Source: Mytilisepta virgata
Taxonomy: Eukaryota; Mollusca; Bivalvia; Mytilida; Mytilidae
Direction of reading: 5' to 3'
Length of the DNA: 64,000 nucleotides
NCBI GenBank assembly: GCA_028015205.1
Contig: CM051517.1
Location: 58,279,455-58,343,454, forward strand
Position numbers and translations under genes: made by a program. This document shows positions 1-11,444 of the stretch, one piece after another. Numbering within the stretch: position 1 is the stretch's first letter; each line of letters opens with the position of its first letter. The notes beneath the pieces were generated by a model that had not been told where the DNA came from, made no database searches, and saw nothing but the letters and a program-made list of their open reading frames with translations.

Positions 1-223
1 TCCATACAACGCAATTCAAATGACCTCGGAAATTATCGGCAAACTTCGGAAATGTCAATATAACTAACATATTTTTACAGACTGCATATAAGCAACAGAG
101 TGTGTTTCAGCTTGAGAAAAATATATATACAACATTCCAGCTTTAAATTTTTTGGTTCAGCCATTCACGGTCAAAAAGAGATACACTTTTCGTTCATGAT
201 CTATTATGGTCCGGATACCTTAA
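1..223. mobile_element. TTAA-flanked MITE, right part (cut by window start)
   Basis: About 220 bp closely match a complete copy at 60930-61207. The right end reads GGTCCGGATACC followed by TTAA (220-223), which is the inverted complement of the left end of the complete copy. The left end lies outside the window. No coding capacity is visible. TTAA at the ends suggests a piggyBac-type non-autonomous element, but this rests on the target site only. Confidence 0.75.
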
Positions 224-3200
224 TACCAAGTATTAGGGTGTAACGATATACCAGTATATCATATTTAGTTAATGGTGTAATACATTACAATTTTTTCTGG
301 TACCTGGAAATTCATAATAATTTTCAGACATAAATTAAAGCTTTCTGTACTATAAAGTACAAAAATGTACAAAAATGGCATACATGTACCAGTTTTATTA
401 TTCAAAGCAAAATCTTGCTACAATATTCTCTAAATACTGTTCAGGTACATAAATCCTCCATGTAACAGTACTTATTAAGTTTTAAATAGAATATAAATTG
501 CTTTCATATTAGGTAACTTAAAAGGCAGTACAAATTGCAATATGTGAGCACTGTATCGAAATATATCACTATACATTTTTTGGTGACATTATTTATCAAT
601 TAAGCATTTCATTTATTAACATTCCAAAGATGGAAAAGATAAAAATAAAATCTGCAAGCCTTTACTTTTTTGTCAATTAAATGTTTAAGGGTAGGAACCA
701 AAATTAGTAGATGTATCAATCATGGATCAGGAAACCAGAAAAAAAACATCTTATTTTATTTTACACTAAATTTTCTTATACAAAATGGAATTTTATATTC
801 AAAATCAAGACAAATGGAAAGTCTATGAATGCTGTGCAGAAAAATTTGGCTTTGGGAGCTAAATGTAGTCCAAGACCATATCCGAAGTTAATAAATGGCA
901 GTGACAACTAGCCAAAATAATATGTGTGTTTCCAGTTTCCCAACCAACCCTTAATTTCCGGTTTCAACCCTGAAAATATTATTGGCGAAAAAATGTAAAA
1001 AATTTCAGACTCATCTGAACAAACAAATATATTGTTGTTTACTATATTCAAGTTTTGTTTTCAAGTTTGAACCATGCTGACTTCCAGGATATACCTTATT
1101 GTTATTTAGAATGTACATAATTTTGCTTTCATTTATTTATAATTATGCATCAAACGGTCATAGCTGTCCTATAAACCGGTCCATGTTAAAAACCATTAGC
1201 GATACATTCGCCATGATCTTGGGTCAAAGATGTCCTATAACTGGTCCTAGCATAAAACAATCAGCAATGCACTCACCATTAAAATCTTTGATCAAGGTAA
1301 GTTTATATATCTTGGTCAAAGTTGTCCTATAACCCCCATTTAAGTGGTCTGCGGGCCGATCGATACATCCTTAATTCAACAGTAATTTCTGTAAAATTTT
1401 GTGTGGAAATGGCAAGTGGCCTACTGTGTGTTTTTTTTTCAAACTGCAAGTGTTTTTTGGGGAACAAATAATTATTTCTTTAAAATAAAAGTGAACAGTA
1501 CTACACTATCTTATGTTTCCTAGAGTCGTAATGAATTATTATCTTTTCCAGTGCTGAAATGTCCCAAACATTTTACAAGAGCCGATTTTTGTGTGCACTT
1601 CACTGATTTTTTCATCATTGATGACGTCACCACAAACAAATGTGACGTTGCAGAATATGTGCAAGTTTTGTTTCAAAAACTTTGATCCTTGTTGATGTTC
1701 AGGACATATCAAACTGTTATTTTAAACATACAGATTACAGAAAAGAAATGAAGCCTTGAATTTTTCATCAAGAAATCAGTTGCCAAAGTATGCGAGACAC
1801 ATACATACACAGTAGTGGCCAATATTGGCTATAACTTGACTTGAGTAAGCAGGCTAAGGAGTAAGGTTATTTTTCAAGGAAAAATCTGGGAATAGTGTTA
1901 AAGGGTCTGGGATCTGGTTATCCATTGTAAGATATTATCAGGGGACCTAAATTTATCAAGACTTTCTGCAGAAATCATTCAATGTCAATGATGCGTTTAC
2001 AAATTACACCTTACTTTAAACTTTCGTCTGTTGTCAGTGTTGAGTTTGTTTATTTTAGACATTTAGTACAAAATGTTATAAACTCCACTATGCTTAATAA
2101 TTCTAATTAAGTAATTGGACTGAATATTGATTTTACTAGCTAAGTTTGAAGGTTATTACCTGTGGGCAGGTTGAAATACATTGCTTCTCAAGTGATATTC
2201 CATTCCCTATCCTCCATATTGTTTAAAAATGGCGGAGGTGATGCACGACATTTCTATTTTTTCCTTCCGCGCGTTTTTACAACTAGAATTTTTACCTATT
2301 GGTCCACGAAAACGACTAATAACAAAGATAAACACACAGACAGCCCTTTTCCCTAAAAATTTGCTTGTTGTTCTTTTGGTCGACACTATTTAAATCAATA
2401 TTTTTATTCCAGCGTATTAATATTTGTTGCTGAGTAACAAAATACATTGAAGGCTAAACTTACTTTCCCCTTTCTAGAATACGTCACACTCCGATTTGTC
2501 AATCTCATTTGGTCTACACACCCGATCCCATTTTATCTACACTTATAAATACGGGTATATTCTTAATGAACGTAACAATTTTCCTATTACTAATGCAATA
2601 ACACAAAAGCTACGTATAGGTGCTAGTTGGCACTTTTATTGCTGTTTATCATGTTCAACTTAAATCGTCAACTTAAGCAGTACTAAAATTGTCATAATCT
2701 AAAATTCGTATTTCGCCTACTAGGCGAAAAATGTAGATGAAATGATGAAATCTCGGTGGACAAATTATTGAAATTATCAACAACTCAATACAGTCTAGTC
2801 GCTGTACGTACAGACAATTCATTTGGCATATAAGCAAAAAAAAAAAAGATAATTAGGGAAATATTACTTTATTTACTGATATATTACGGCTGCAGTTAGA
2901 CAGGACAACTATAAAGCCCTACTTGCCGATCTTGCCGACATTTTCTATGCTTTTAATAATTGTAGACAATACCAATCAATCACGAATTCATTGACCGTTA
3001 CAGTGTCCCAATATCTAAGATGACGTTGGACCTGTTCCCACTGTCGTAACATTTCATGTACCGCCACCGATTTGTGACTGCCACCGGATTTACTTTGTTG
3101 AACTTCACGACGATTGCCGTATACGGAACAGGAACTGCCTACCCTTCCGGAGCACCTGGGTTCAATCTTGGTTTGTATAGGAGTTCGTGTTGTTCATTGT

Positions 3201-4629
3201 TTTTTTTAATTATTTTTCTGTGTTTATTCGTTGTGCTGGTGGTTGTTCCTTTGTCTTCCCGGGTTTTGTCTGTCTAATGGGTTACTTTTTTTTTTTATTG
3301 CTCCTTAGGTATATTTGTCCTCTATAGTACTCCTTGCTGATTTTTTTTACCCCCGCAGGAATGTATCAATGAACCACTAAATTAATTATTCATAAAGTGT
3401 TTTAATTTGCGTATATATTTTATGCACGGTGTATACCTCTGCTCGTACTTTACAAATTCGCAAACGGTTGCTTTTTGGGGGGGTTTAGGGTTTTATTTTT
3501 TGGACACTGTCAGTTTGTTTTGAATCTTCTTCTTAGATACATAGTAGTTAAACTCAATAATGAATACTTAATACTTTGCGTGTGCATAGGTGCGGATTTA
3601 CAATACAAATATAGAAAAACAATGATAAAAAATACGTTGCATGTTGTACAGGTGGTGCAGGATAAAACATTTCATCATCTAGACAATAGGTGTCTTGAAA
3701 GCTTCCATAGTGGTTGCTTTCACTGTCAAGTCAGGTAATTTGTTCCAGGCTATCACTGTTCTTGGAATGAATGAAAACTTGTGATAGTCATGTCTTGGGT
3801 TGAAGATGGTATATGCCATGGAATTGTAATGTCTTCATGTTCTGTTTAGGGTGATCAGGTAGATTTCTGTTGGAATTTCTACGAGTCCATTAACAATCTA
3901 CGCCATTTTCGTGTAATGTTGTGGCTTTGAATTACTGGTGATGAGACATTTAACCCCATTATCATATTAAAAAAATCTGCAAAATGATCTCGAGTCGTAA
4001 ACGATCCGGAATATGCCCTATGCAAATTTATAAAGGTCTTTCCTTAAAATTTTTACCTAAAATTACATATTTTAAACTGCTTTCCTGTTTTTTACTTCTT
4101 ACCCTACAGTCATGAATTGTTTAAACTTTTCGGGGGTAAATTCATTTTCTTCCACATTTTGGGAAAAAGCCGATTTAAACACCCGTAAGAATTTATTTAT
4201 TTAAAATTACATAAGTTTCAAGAAAATGCTGTTTAAAATCATCAGTTGTGTTGAAATCTTAGTTTTTGAAAGTTAAATATAACTTTTTTTTAAATTATTT
4301 GTAAAAGAAAAGCATTGATTTGGCCTCGATACTATGCAATTTGCTGCGACCAACCATCCAAGCTAAATAGTTTCAGCTGTGAAATTTTGAGAAGTAGTCC
4401 ACCGCTCTACCAACTGAATTAAAGGATTTCACCTCTACCTAATGGAGTATGTTTATGAATTTTCTATAATTTACAACCATTTTACAAGTATTAAAGGTTG
4501 TGTGTTACATATCAATATAATATAATAGCTACTTCCCTGCCAAACTCGAACAAAAATAACTTTGGGACAATTCTTCAATTGTAATTTTATATGAAATTAT
4601 CCACTAAGGAACTGGATTATTTATAGTCG
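224..4629. other. Intergenic DNA upstream of IFT74, no gene recognised
   Basis: Short open frames here have no recognisable motif and match the base composition of non-coding DNA. Noted items are a perfect CRE palindrome TGACGTCA at 1622-1629 with a second TGACG at about 1643, a 19-bp palindrome TTTCGCCTACTAGGCGAAA at 2711-2729, three loose repeats of a GTCCTATAAC motif at 1160-1335, and a dispersed repeat at 3218-3322. None is tied to a transcript. Confidence 0.5.
3218..3322 (+). repeat. Dispersed repeat fragment, copy A
   Basis: About 105 bp containing GTCTTCCCGGGTTTTG and ending TTGCTCCTTAGGTATATTTG. It recurs on the opposite strand at 59923-60024. The translations share a hydrophobic stretch (CLFVVLVVV), which explains the membrane-like short frames at both places. 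This looks like transposon debris; the family is unknown. Confidence 0.65.
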
Positions 4630-4630
4630 A

Positions 4631-4699
4631 AAATACGGAGGTTCGCCTTTGTCGGAGGAAGATACTAAGACTCTGTTAGAACCGACAAACGCCGTATTT
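4631..4699 (+). promoter_or_regulatory. Two-part stem-loop just upstream of the IFT74 start
   Basis: AAATACGG (4631-4638) pairs with CCGTATTT (4692-4699), and inside it TTTGTCGG (4648-4655) pairs with CCGACAAA (4682-4689). Both 8-bp stems are perfect and nested, with a loop of about 26 nt. It lies 71-139 nt before the proposed ATG, so it is in the promoter or the 5' leader. I see no convincing RFX X-box. The function is unknown. Confidence 0.45.
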
Positions 4700-4769
4700 C
4701 TTCAATCAAGTATAGCCAAAATTCCTGAATCGGCTTCCTGTCGACAGTAAACTACAGATTTTAATAGAA

Positions 4770-7700
4770 ATGTCTAGCCGAGTACCAGGCAGTGCGAGTG
4801 GAAACAGACCTAGAACAGGTGCATAGTTTTAGAGCAGATACATATATCTAAGTGATTTGATTGAAAAAATATCTTCAATAGATATCTGAACTGGGGAAAA
4901 CAGTTGATACGAAAAGGGAAAAAGGGGGGGGGGGACAATTTTCAGGTAATTCATTATTTCAGAAATAATTATTGGAAATATTTGACATACACACATAAGG
5001 TGTCATAAAATTCAAAGTTACTTAAAACTTTGATGACTAACACTACTGTGTGTCCCATATACTGTCTTTGACTTTCAATTAACAAATCTTGCATACGTTA
5101 TCTAGTAGATCCTTGATGAAAGAATTAGGACTATGCTAAAAAAAAAACAAAAAAACTCATATTTCTATAAAGGATCAGGCAAACCATGCTTCAGACATTT
5201 TGAAATAAAACTTTCACTTATTCAATGTCACATGACATAACTGATAAGATTTTTACAGGTTAGGGACATCCTATCAAATAAAGGATAAGTCCTTCAAAGG
5301 GGAAGCTCTCCTACAGTTGAGTAACCTGTGAAAGTCACAGTGTATGAAAAAGGAATAAATAAAAAAAAAAACAACTAATATTTTTTACTCAAAATGAAAC
5401 ATAATTAGGAAAAAATTCAAGCAACCTTGTAGGGTACGTTTATTTTCAAATTTTCAGAGTTTGATTCCAAGTTTGAATGGGTCAGGGGCATTGGTGGCTG
5501 AGTGGTCTATGTAGTTCGTCATGTCTATTTGTAATATCCTAACTTTAATTATCAATCTGGAATTTATGTCTGTTATTGTGATCCATACATTACTTTTTAC
5601 AATCTCCCTTGATTAAAGAATCAGAAGAATGCTAGACAACTCGCCCCACTGCAAACTGGCCCCACACCAACTCGCCCCAACTAAGAAAATATTAGTTCCA
5701 AACTCGCTTCAACTGAAAATCATCATCAACAACTCGCCCCAAATAGTGAATATATTTGTTACAAACTCGCCCCAACTTTGAAAGTAATGATTTTAAACTA
5801 GCTCCAACGGTGAATATCATATTTACCAACTCGCCCCAACTGGTGAAAATATTCGTAACGAATCGTTACAACTGATGGAAATAGTATAGTGTCATTATCA
5901 TAAATAAAAATCTAAATGTACTTAATCTTTTATTTATCATCATCATTATTATCAACATAAAACAACAAATGCAACAATCAAAAACAAATGGACACATGAG
6001 CACTAAAACATATCATATAATTACAAGAGAAACGAACAAGTAAAGTCTCATAAACACAAAAAATATTTACAGGTCAACGTCTAAGATGGGACCATTCACA
6101 CGAGCACACTGGTTCAGCAGGGTCGTTGTCGTTATCAAATTTCTGGAATACTGATCCCACAAGTTAAAAAGAACCGACCGGTTGGTGCTTACAAGCTTAC
6201 GCTGGTAACGCGTCAGCTTGCCCTCGGACACCATCTTCTCTGCAGCGGCAACAGCTTTAATCAAATGACTAATTATTATTCAATCATGTCTTCAAAGGCT
6301 GAATAAACAAGATGTAATTGGTGCAAGTTCTACACTTGGAATTCAAATCGTTATTGTAATAAGCGAGTATGGAATTATTATTTTCATGAGTTGGGGCGAG
6401 TTGGTAATCATGATATTTACGTGTAGTGAGTATGGAATTATTATTTTCATGAGTTTTGGCAAGTTGGTAACCATGATATTTACGTATGGAATTATTATTT
6501 TCATGAGTTTGGGCGAGTTGGTGACTATGATTTTCACAGTTGGAGCGAGTTTGTAACAAATTTTTTCCGAGCTGGTGCGAGTTGGTATGGGGCCAGTTTG
6601 AAGTGGGGCGATTTGTCCTGCACCTGAATCAGAAAAGCAGCATGGAGTGTCTTTATAAACAAAGACATCTACCTTATAAAATGAACAAACACCCTTGTTA
6701 AACACGCCATAGCCTTACGAATCATTACACTTCTAATAATCACTAGCCAGCTGTCAACACTGAGGTTGTGAGTTTGAATCTTACCTGATGGGGGGGGGGT
6801 GGTGTGTGTGTTCAACTCCAATCTTAATGGACAAGAATTGCCAATTTTCCTACTGAAGGTCAGTGATTCTCTCTGGGTACTTCGGCTTCCTCCACCAATA
6901 AAAACTGGCCACTGCAAAATAGCCAAATGTGCTGAAAACAGCTTAAAACTCTAACCAAACCAAAATGAAGTGGCAAAAAAGTTACAAAGTCCGAAAGTCA
7001 AAGAACTAAAAATCAGTTTGATGTGGCCTAAATGGGAAAGATGTCAATAAACAGGTCAAAGTATAATGTATGAGGAAAAGTGAATGTCTTTAAGTACTGT
7101 TAGTATTAAATAAACTAAATTTTGTAAAGGCATTATACATTGTATTTATAATTTTGTGGTGGAACAGAGATAAATGTTTTTAAAAAAATTGATCCAGAAT
7201 TGAAATTATAACTCAGCTAATGAATCTTGTGAAATAACACAAGTTTGTGCCACTATTTCAAGTGAATTGAATAATTGTGGACGAAATAGTCACCTTCCAA
7301 AATATGAAATTTTCCAAAGGATATCCCAAAATCGAAGTTAAATTTGCCCTGTCATTTCTGACTATTGTCAGTTTTGTTTTTTCAATTTTTTGTTATTTTT
7401 TCATAATAAAAAGGAAGATCTGATGATGAAATGATCAATCACTTTTTTTTTGTAACAATATCAACAATACTGCAAAGTTGAATATGAAAAAAAAACGCAT
7501 CTACATAATGCAGATTTTATGTCACAACAATTATGATACTGTATCACAATACTAATATCAAATTTTTTGCCCCACAGGTCTGATAAGGCAAGTTCACTTC
7601 CAGTTGTATCCATCATATTCATATTACCAAAAACCACCCATACCAATGCTAAATATATGATAAATTCTTATATACATGTAACTGCATACTTAAATGTAAA

Positions 7701-9457
7701 TATTCATAATATTTTATACAGGTGCCAGACCAATGGGTACAGCTGTCCAACCAGGAACTGCTACCCGACTTACAACAGCTATGAATCCAGGAACAGCAAG
7801 ACCTGGAACCAGAGGAGGCCAGGTGGCTGCTGGATCTGCATTGCAATCTCAGTTAAAAGTTGAAGATCGACCAATGACACAGCAAGGTCTTGGAGGAATG
7901 AAAACTGGGGTCAAAGGTCAAGGAAGAACAGTGAAGGATAGAACCTATTTTCTAGGATTGATCAGAAGTAAAATAAATGAACTTAACAGTGAAAATACAA
8001 AGTTGAATAAAGAGATAGAGAATAGCTCAGAGGAAAATTCAACTTTTTTGACGTATGAAAAAAGGGCTGAAGTATTAGCCTCAGAAATTCGAGATCTTCA
8101 GGGAGAACTTGGGGACTATAATACATTAGTAGATAAATTAACTACAGATGAGGATATACAAGATGTAGAAATGGATTTGCAGGATTTGAAAAATTCAAAT
8201 GAAAGAGAGGCTAGAAAAATTGAAGAACTTTTTGAAATTAAAAAGCAGAAAGAAGACCAGATACGACAGATTGAAATGGAACTTGACCAAGAAAAGAGAA
8301 TGGCGGACAATATTGTGAATGATATGAATCCTAAAATGAGGCAAAAATATTATGAATTGAAAGACATTAATGAACACATGTTGAAACAACTTGAAAGTGG
8401 TCAGCAAGAGTTGGATGTACTAAATTCTAAGATTGAAAATCTACAAGAGGAACTTTCATTTTCTCAGATAAAACAAGAAGCAGTAAGGCTTTACGAACAG
8501 CTGAATGAACTAGAAGTCAGGAGGGATGCTTTGATACAAGAGACAAAAAACCAGTCATCGCCAGCAGAAGAAAGGGAGAAATTATTGAAACAAGTCAAGG
8601 AAGATAACTTAGAAATCGCAAGTCTTGAAAGACAGACCAATGACTTGAGGGAGAAAATTGAACAAGTTCAGGAAGAAATAAGACAGTTGGATATTGATAT
8701 TGAAGAAAACCAAGGGGAGAGAAATCAGAAATATAAAGAGTTGAAGAAAAGGGAGGAAACTATTGATGAATTTTTGAATTCTTTTGAAGAATCTAAAACA
8801 CAGGAACAACAACGCATGTCACAACTAGAACAGAACGTGGTGGCCATTTTGGAACATATGAGTAGGAACATGAGTAGATTTTTACAGTTACCATCCCCCG
8901 ATGAATTGAATACAATGAAAGAAGATTTAGCTTTCAAAGCAGGAGAGATGAAAAAAGCTGAACACACAACACTAGGATTAGCTGCAGAAAGTGATAAACT
9001 GCAAGTCGATCTCCAAAAAGTAGAACAGCTAGAAGATAAAATAACTACTGAATTAGTGATGTTAAAAGAGAAGAATGCTACGATGGAGAAAGAATTATTA
9101 GTTTATTCTGATCTTGATAAATTGAGGGATCAGTCAGAGAAAAAGAGAAAGCGACTCCAAGAAGACAGAATATCTTTACAAAGGAGAAAAGAGAACTTTA
9201 AAAAGGTCATGCAACAACTTACATCTAAATATGAAGGAATGAAGACGTCGTTGGATGATAACGAAACATACACGCAACTTGGAAACTTGGAAAGAAAATG
9301 GCAGCACCATGAACAAAATAATTTTGTCATGAAAGAATTTATTGCTGCTAAAACTATGGAATGTGATTTTCGTCCTATCAACAAGCGTGTTTCTAATGCC
9401 ATTAATGAATTCAACCAGCAACTTCAGAATCAGATGGCAGGAAAACCAAGCATGTGA
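4770..9457 (+). CDS. IFT74: Intraflagellar transport protein 74 (IFT-B core)
   Basis: Two coding exons, 4770-4818 and 7722-9457, join in phase 1 (ACAG|GTGC donor, TTATACAG acceptor) to give 594 aa; vertebrate IFT74 is about 600 aa. In cilia IFT74 pairs with IFT81 in the IFT-B core, and its basic N-terminus helps bind tubulin cargo. Visible here: an Arg/Pro/Gly/Thr-rich N-terminus (about residues 1-50, with NPGTARPGTRGG), then the conserved MTQQGLGGMKTG and YFLGLIRSKINEL segments, a nearly continuous coiled coil to about residue 570, and the family signature LERKWQHHEQNNFVMKEFIA near the end. The upstream ATG (4770) is chosen because it supplies the family N-terminus and matches phase. The oddity is that about 97% of the protein sits in one 1.7-kb exon, whereas vertebrate orthologues have many. 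The 2.9-kb intron holds a SINE and a MULE-like element. Confidence 0.93.
5489..5521 (+). mobile_element. Head of a tRNA-derived SINE
   Basis: GGTGGCTGAGTGGTCTATG plus flanks matches the tRNA-like head of the complete SINE at 22786-23046 (reverse strand). The rest of a SINE of the same family lies 1.2 kb downstream at 6716-6961, so this may be one SINE split by later insertions. It lies in the IFT74 intron. Confidence 0.55.
5627..6625 (-). mobile_element. MULE-like element with repeat-filled inverted ends
   Basis: The outer 200-250 bp at each side are inverted copies built from repeated AACTCGCCCCAACT-like units. The left end reads GACAACTCGCCCCACTGC and the complement of the right end reads GGACAAATCGCCCCACTTC. 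A perfect 9-bp direct repeat, GAATCAGAA, flanks it (5618-5626 and 6626-6634); 9 bp is the usual target duplication of Mutator-like elements. The centre holds a GC-richer coding fragment on the minus strand (6067-6264). No transposase is present, so the element is non-autonomous. It lies in the IFT74 intron. Confidence 0.7.
6067..6270 (-). pseudogene. Coding fragment inside the MULE-like element
   Basis: About 65 codons end in a stop at 6067. The translation (for example KLTRYQRKLVSTNRSVLFNL and LLNQCARVNGPILDVDL) is clearly richer in GC than its surroundings and reads like protein, but there is no good ATG: the frame opens after a stop about 12 codons upstream, and an AG just before 6270 could be an old splice acceptor. 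I do not recognise the family. It is most simply read as a C-terminal exon fragment captured by the surrounding element, or as a remnant of the element's own protein. Confidence 0.45.
6716..6961 (+). mobile_element. Body of a tRNA-derived SINE
   Basis: Matches the 22786-23046 SINE after its head: TCACTAGCC, then a B-box-like GTGAGTTTGAATCTTACC, then the GAATTGCCAATTTTCCTACYGAAGG block and the tail TAAAAACTGGCCACTGCAAAATAGCC. A run of nine or so G interrupts it near 6790. The head of the same family lies at 5489-5521. Confidence 0.7.
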
Positions 9458-10070
9458 TGAAACTTTCTGAAACTCATAATTCTAGATCTGATATGTAAAC
9501 ACATGCTATGTATGTTACTTTATTATGTTTAATGTTTAAAACTGATGAAATGTTAATTTATTAGAAAACAAAATCATTAGTGTAAATGGACTTTATTTTT
9601 GTGTGTGTGTGTGGGGGGGGGGATTGGGATGTGGCTGTTGCTTTCAAAAAGATTAAACTCATACTCATCTGTGAGTGACCCATAGTAAAGTTCAAGAGAA
9701 ATTTTAAATTTAAATTGTATTAATGGACAACTACCTACTTTCCAGGATAACACATTTATGAGGCCCACAGTAAAAGTGCTTGAAAAATGGTAAAATTGTT
9801 TTATGGATTTTCATATTGTCTCCTATGGATAACATGTTTGTTCAGATGGAACAACAGAAATCAAAGATGGAATATATTGATCTGAGAGGCTAAACCACTC
9901 AAGGGCACACTGGGGGCATGTACAAAAATGTATTTGTGAAAGTTGTTTTTCATTGCTGCATTCTTCATAAGATGTACAAATGTACATACATCTGAATGTC
10001 CTAAGCTAAAACCATGCATGTATTTCTATTGTTCTATGTCCACATCTTGAATCTCATAAGTACATGTAAA
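9458..10070. other. IFT74 3' flank
   Basis: The 3' untranslated region probably lies here, but no AATAAA is visible; an ATTAAA occurs near 9651. A GT microsatellite followed by a G run lies at about 9600-9622. No other gene is seen. Confidence 0.4.
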
Positions 10071-11444
10071 AACTAGAGGCTCCATGGAGCCTGAATCGCT
10101 CACCTGGATTTTAGGTAACTACTGACAAAGTGCTTCTAGTTAAGATCTTTAAGGAATTGTCTACAATGCCCAGCACTTCTAGATACATTTGTAAGATCTG
10201 TAAGGAATTGTTCTACAGTGTTCAGCACTTCTAATAAGATCTGTAAGGAATTGTTCTACAGTGTTCAGCACTTCTAGATAAGATCTGTAAAGAATTCTTC
10301 CAGTGTCTAATGTTAAAAATGTTAAACAAGTCCAGCTGTGGCAGCTAGCTTGGATTCCGATTTGGCATGAAAACATAACTTTTGTAGCAGACATCTATCC
10401 CAGGATCTTCATGCAACAAAAACATTTCAATTGCCGCTTAGAATTTTCTGTCAAGAAGACCTTTGTACAAATTTCCCCCATAGGGTCCAATGTAAAACTC
10501 CTCAGGTTGTGGCAACATTCTTGAATTTCAGATTGGCATAAAATTAAAAAACAAAAACAGAACTATTGTAGAGGTTCATTCAATGCTTGCTCATAAATAA
10601 CAATATTTCAATTGGCTTGGTAGTTTCTGACAAGAAGAATTTTGTACAAATTTCCCATAGCATTCAATGTTAAAATAAGTCTGACTGTGACACCCATATT
10701 GAATTTCCGATAGGCACAAAAAACATTACTTTTGTAGAGGTTCATCCAATGCTTGTTCATACATAAAAATATTTCAATTGGCTTGGTAGGTTCTGGCCAG
10801 ACCTTTGTACAAAATACCCCATAGGCTCCAATGTTAAACCATGTTTGGCTGTGGTGGCCATCTTTAATTTCCGATTGGCACAAAAAACATACCTTTTGTA
10901 GAGGTTCAGCCAATGCTTGTTCATACATAAAAACATTTCAGTTGTCTTGGTAGTTTCTGACAAGAAGACCTTTATACAAATTTCCCCATAGGGTCCAATG
11001 TTAGACTTGGTCAGGTTGTGGCAGCCATCTTGAATTTTCTGATCTGCACAAAAAAACATGTTTTGTAGAGGTTCATCCAAGGATCATTATTTCAACAAAT
11101 CAAGTCAGTAGTTTCTGACAAGAAGAGCTTTAAAGATATGTCCAATCAGAATGAATTATCTGCCCCTGGTACCCATATAGAATATCTAATCGGTATCAAA
11201 AACATAAATTTTGTAGTGGTCTATCAAATGATCATTCACACATCAAAATGTTAAACTAAGTCCGGCTTGACGGTCATCTTGAATTTCTGATGGCCTAAAA
11301 AATACATTTTTTAGAGGTTCATCCAATGCTTGTTCATAGCATACTTGGTGCTTTCATAGAAGATAAAAATGTGAAATGAGGACGGACGACGGATGCAAAG
11401 TGATGGCAAAAGTGCACATGGCCTTTTAGTCCTGGTGAGCTAAC
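10071..11444 (-). mobile_element. Tandem-core Helentron-like element, family A copy 1
   Basis: Read on the minus strand, the element starts with a subterminal TTAGCTCACCAG (11432-11443). Its core is several diverged repeats of about 165 bp (marker GTAGAGGTTCATCCAATGCTTG near 10575, 10741, 10904 and 11064). It ends with CCAGGTGAGCGA, a 16-bp palindrome AGGCTCCATGGAGCCT (10077-10092) and CTAG. Paired subterminal inverted repeats plus a hairpin at one end are the marks of Helentron-associated elements. Copies 2 and 3 share these ends at 56211-57645 and 62431-63671. Open frames in it are repeat artefacts. Confidence 0.7.

Noticed and set aside
3056..3277. 73-aa frame with a hydrophobic end
   Set aside because: The hydrophobic part is encoded by a dispersed repeat also found inverted at 59.9-60.0 kb; no domain and no splice context.
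6284..6926. Overlapping minus-strand frames of 85-120 aa
   Set aside because: They translate the repeated AACTCGCCCC units of the MULE-like ends and the SINE body; the periodic peptides come from DNA repeats.
7649..9421. Several minus-strand and alternative frames across the IFT74 exon
   Set aside because: They are antisense or out-of-frame readings of a clearly conserved coding exon.
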